Source: JAFNAG01 sp963739235
Lineage (GTDB): Bacteria > Acidobacteriota > UBA6911
NCBI GenBank assembly: GCA_963739235.1
Contig: CAVTZY010000026.1
Coordinates: forward strand, 24,590-88,589
Direction: 5' to 3'
DNA length: 64,000 bases
Position numbers and translations under genes: made by a program. Within the stretch, counting starts at the first letter, position 1. Each line of letters starts with the position of its first letter. The notes below the pieces were generated by a model. It was given only the letters and a program-made list of their open reading frames with translations. It searched no databases and was not told the origin of the DNA. Of the stretch, positions 61,950-64,000 are shown piece by piece.

Positions 61950-62294
61950 TCAATCCTCTGAATCCGCAGGGGGTGAGTCCGTAAAAACAATCTCGTGATA
62001 ATCGCCTGGGCGAATGGCAGCTATTACCGCGACCACACCTGCAAGATGCCTTTGTATTTTCGGCCAACTGGTTGTTGGCAGCACCATGAGGGCAAGTTTT
62101 CTTCCAGTAAGGTTTTGCTGATAACGAAGATTCTGGTCCGTGGTGATGAAGACATCAAAGCATCCATCGGCGGCTGTGAGCAAGGTGCCGTTGTCAAGCT
62201 CTGCCCAGCCCATTTCATAAGCGGTAGATACCATATGACCGGGCAGTTTTTGACGGAGGGGTGCGGGAGTGCCATGATCCAGGAGAATTCTCAT
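61950..62294 (-). CDS. DUF5615 PIN-like toxin
   Basis: A 114-residue PIN-like RNase-fold protein, typical start 'MRILLDHGTPAPLRQKLPGH', middle 'AELDNGTLLTAADGCFDVFITTDQNL' and 'LPTTSW'. The Asp residues (D6, D~52, D~60) correspond to the acidic PIN centre. It follows a DUF433 antitoxin gene by 26 bp on the same strand. Start 62294 was chosen for family match; the longer start at 62351 runs into the antitoxin gene. Confidence 0.8.
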   Translation of the reverse strand: MRILLDHGTPAPLRQKLPGHMVSTAYEMGWAELDNGTLLTAADGCFDVFITTDQNLRYQQNLTGRKLALMVLPTTSWPKIQRHLAGVVAVIAAIRPGDYHEIVFTDSPPADSED

Positions 62295-62320
62295 ATCTTT
62301 GCCCGCACATTCTTTTGAGC

Positions 62321-62563
62321 TCAGACTTCGATCAGACTGCGTTGGGCGCACTCAAGCACTGCGTGGACCTGTTCCCGGGTTACGCCGGGAAACCATTCCA
62401 GAAAATCATCCACGGACGCGCCATCTTCGAGGTTTTCGAAGAGCGCTTTTACAGGTACGCGCGTGCCTTTAAACGCCCATGCACCGCTGATTTTCCCCGG
62501 CTCTCGTTCGACGGCAGGGCAATTTATCCAATCAAGCATGCGACAAGGATACGTCATTTTCAT
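62321..62563 (-). CDS. DUF433 antitoxin
   Basis: An 80-residue protein of the DUF433 family: 'MLDWINCPAVEREPGKISGAWAFKGTRVPVKALFENLEDGA' (62440-62560) and 'VDDFLEWFPGVTREQVHAVLECA'. The family has a winged-helix-like fold and acts as antitoxin to DUF5615/PIN-like proteins, here the next gene. ATG 62563 is one of several possible starts (TTG 62575). Confidence 0.82.
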   Translation of the reverse strand: MKMTYPCRMLDWINCPAVEREPGKISGAWAFKGTRVPVKALFENLEDGASVDDFLEWFPGVTREQVHAVLECAQRSLIEV

Positions 62564-62790
62564 ATCGGGCCGCAAGAGTGCGCATTCGGCATAGCGGCTT
62601 TAGAAGTTGCGGAATCATACTGTAAACATATTGGAATGACGATTCGACAGCGCTCTGCGAGCCATGCATAATTCTGCTGCCGACGCCATGGGCGTTCCGG
62701 AATCTCCATGCCGGACGTTGTCCCTGCCAATAATATCGTCTCAGCTGAAAACATTGAGCTTACGGAATTGAGCTGATATCTTCCCGATTC

Positions 62791-63822
62791 ATGCACATCA
62801 TCCTGATGTCCTTAATCTCAACCGTCCTCGCCGGCTTTCGAACACGCCTTGCGCTCCAAACCAAGATCCTCGCCCTGCGACACCAGATCATCGTCTTGAG
62901 ACGTTCCGTTTCCGGTCGGCCCAAACTTCGAGCTTGGGACCGATTCCTCTGGATCTGGCTCTTACGCCTCTGGCCCGAGTGGCGCTCAACTCTCATTATT
63001 GTCAAACCAGGGACGGTCATCGCTTGGCATCGCAAGGGCTTTCGCCTGTTCTGGACCTGGAAGAGCCAGCGCGGTCTTTCGGGGAGGCCAAGGATTTCAA
63101 GAGATATCCGCGAACTGATCCGCACCATGAGCAAAGCTAATCTGACCTGGGGAGCCCCCCGAATTCACGGCGAATTGCTCAAACTCGGTATCGATGTCTC
63201 CCAGGCAACCGTCGCTAAGTACATGGTCCGAAATGCCAAACCGCCCTCTCAGGCCTGGCGAACGTTTCTCAAAAACCACACCAAACAGCTTGCCTCCATC
63301 GATTTCTTCACCGTCCCTACCCTCACCTTTCGTATTCTCTACGTTTTCGTCGTTCTCTCTCACGAGCGTCGCCGGGTTGTTTACTTCAACGTCACGTCTC
63401 ATCCAACCGCAGAATGGACCTCACAGCAGCTTCGTCAGGCCTTTCCTTATGACGCCGTACCGCAATATGTGCTCAGGGATCGAGATCGAATTTATGGCGA
63501 GGATGTTCGACGGCAATTGAAGGACATGGGGATCAAGCAAGTGCTTGCCGCACCTCGATCCCCCTGGCAGACGCCCTATGTCGAGCGCGCGATTGGATCT
63601 ATCCGGCGAGAGTGCCTCGACCACATCATCGTGATCAACGCAGAATCGCTTCGGGCAACGCTTCGATCCTGTTTTTCTTACTACCACGACAGCCGCTGCC
63701 ATCTTGCATTGGACAAGGACTCACCCGATACAAGAGAAGTGCAACCACCTGAAAGGGGCGTGGTTGTTGAGATCTCCAAAGTAGGTGGGCTCCATCATCG
63801 CTACGAGCGACGCGCAGCCTGA
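62791..63822 (+). CDS. rve-domain (IS481/IS3-like) transposase, intact reference copy
   Basis: A 343-residue transposase: 'LQTKILALRHQIIVLRRS' (N-terminal helix), 'RAWDRFLWIWLLRLWPEW', 'KPGTVIAWHRKGF', HTH 'GRPRISRDIRELIR' and 'WGAPRIHGELLKLGIDVSQATVAKYM', DDE core with Asp in 'SIDFFTV', Asp in 'VLRDRDRIYG' and Glu in 'YVERAIGSIRRECLDH', tail 'GGLHHRYERRAA'. It is the full version of the fragments at 12561, 41225, 42926 and the tail at 34378. It is probably able to move the deleted derivatives if their ends are kept. Confidence 0.9.
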   Translation: MHIILMSLISTVLAGFRTRLALQTKILALRHQIIVLRRSVSGRPKLRAWDRFLWIWLLRLWPEWRSTLIIVKPGTVIAWHRKGFRLFWTWKSQRGLSGRPRISRDIRELIRTMSKANLTWGAPRIHGELLKLGIDVSQATVAKYMVRNAKPPSQAWRTFLKNHTKQLASIDFFTVPTLTFRILYVFVVLSHERRRVVYFNVTSHPTAEWTSQQLRQAFPYDAVPQYVLRDRDRIYGEDVRRQLKDMGIKQVLAAPRSPWQTPYVERAIGSIRRECLDHIIVINAESLRATLRSCFSYYHDSRCHLALDKDSPDTREVQPPERGVVVEISKVGGLHHRYERRAA

Positions 63823-64000
63823 ACACCCGTTTTCTATTCCCTGTCAAACGGTTCCAACCGGGGATTGATGTGTCCAGGTATTCCATTGAAGCTCAATCAC
63901 TGATTCCCTATTCGATTCTGTTGGGCAGGCTTCAGCTAATCTTGGCATCCCAGTAGTCGCCAGGGCCTCGCTTGGATGTATTTAATTATGCTCCGATGGA

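Overview
The window looks like chromosomal DNA of an Acidobacteriota member, probably of the Solibacter/Bryobacter type. The grounds are two Oar-like TonB-dependent receptors with the diagnostic acidobacterial layout, two large one-component Ser/Thr kinases that begin with the same 'IG-TISH-RI-EKLG' signature, a high-GC coding style, and many decayed insertion sequences of one rve-type transposase family. No rRNA or complete tRNA gene was found, and the species cannot be named from this sequence.

Layout. 1-14.5 kb: a 5'-truncated TonB receptor, a winged-helix protein, a PAP2 phosphatase, a secreted metallophosphoesterase, a repeat island, a beta-propeller protein, a complete TonB receptor with a terminator hairpin, a glycosyltransferase pseudogene with two in-frame stops, a decayed transposase carrying a MITE-like insert, and a secreted TPR protein. 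15.1-16.8 kb: an intact IS1380-type element. 17.0-26.7 kb (all minus strand): a phosphate regulon in the transcription order porin, pstS, pstC, pstA, pstB2, pstB1, phoU, (repeat island), phoB, phoR, with a Pho-box-like direct repeat before pstS. 27.3-38.5 kb: IS3 remnant, membrane protein, penicillin-acylase-like hydrolase, M16 peptidase, repeat islands, and a kinase-TPR protein. 38.8-61.6 kb: an accessory module bounded by two direct copies of the 3' half of a tRNA-Ala-like gene. It holds a broken DUF4143 ATPase, fragments of XRE regulators, IS elements and a helicase, a MntA-HepT toxin-antitoxin pair, a methyltransferase split by a MITE, an ECF-sigma/anti-sigma/Spy-like sensor operon leading into a MacAB-like exporter, CcmH-like and ChrA genes, an ArsR regulator with a flavodoxin-fold reductase and a ProC-like protein, a transposase, and a kinase-propeller protein. 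61.9-64 kb: a DUF433-DUF5615 toxin-antitoxin pair and another rve transposase.

How the genes work together. The phosphate block is a complete sense-and-import unit: outer-membrane porin, binding lipoprotein, two permeases, ATPase, PhoU, and the PhoR-PhoB two-component pair. Its most unusual point is that the ATPase is encoded by two adjacent genes with complementary defects. PstB1 lacks the LSGGQ signature, while PstB2 keeps LSGGQ but lacks the Q-loop Gln and switch His. That is the pattern of a heterodimeric ABC ATPase with one catalytic and one degenerate site, which I have not seen described for Pst. The 46-54 kb block reads as an envelope- or metal-stress regulon feeding an efflux pump.

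Non-coding structure is rich. It includes three islands of one hairpin repeat family whose stems show compensatory base changes, two REPIN-like long palindromes flanking the porin gene, two MITE-like elements that interrupt genes, and several solo IS ends. Several genes carry single disabling changes (in-frame stops or 1-nt frameshifts). Without read data I cannot tell real decay from assembly error.
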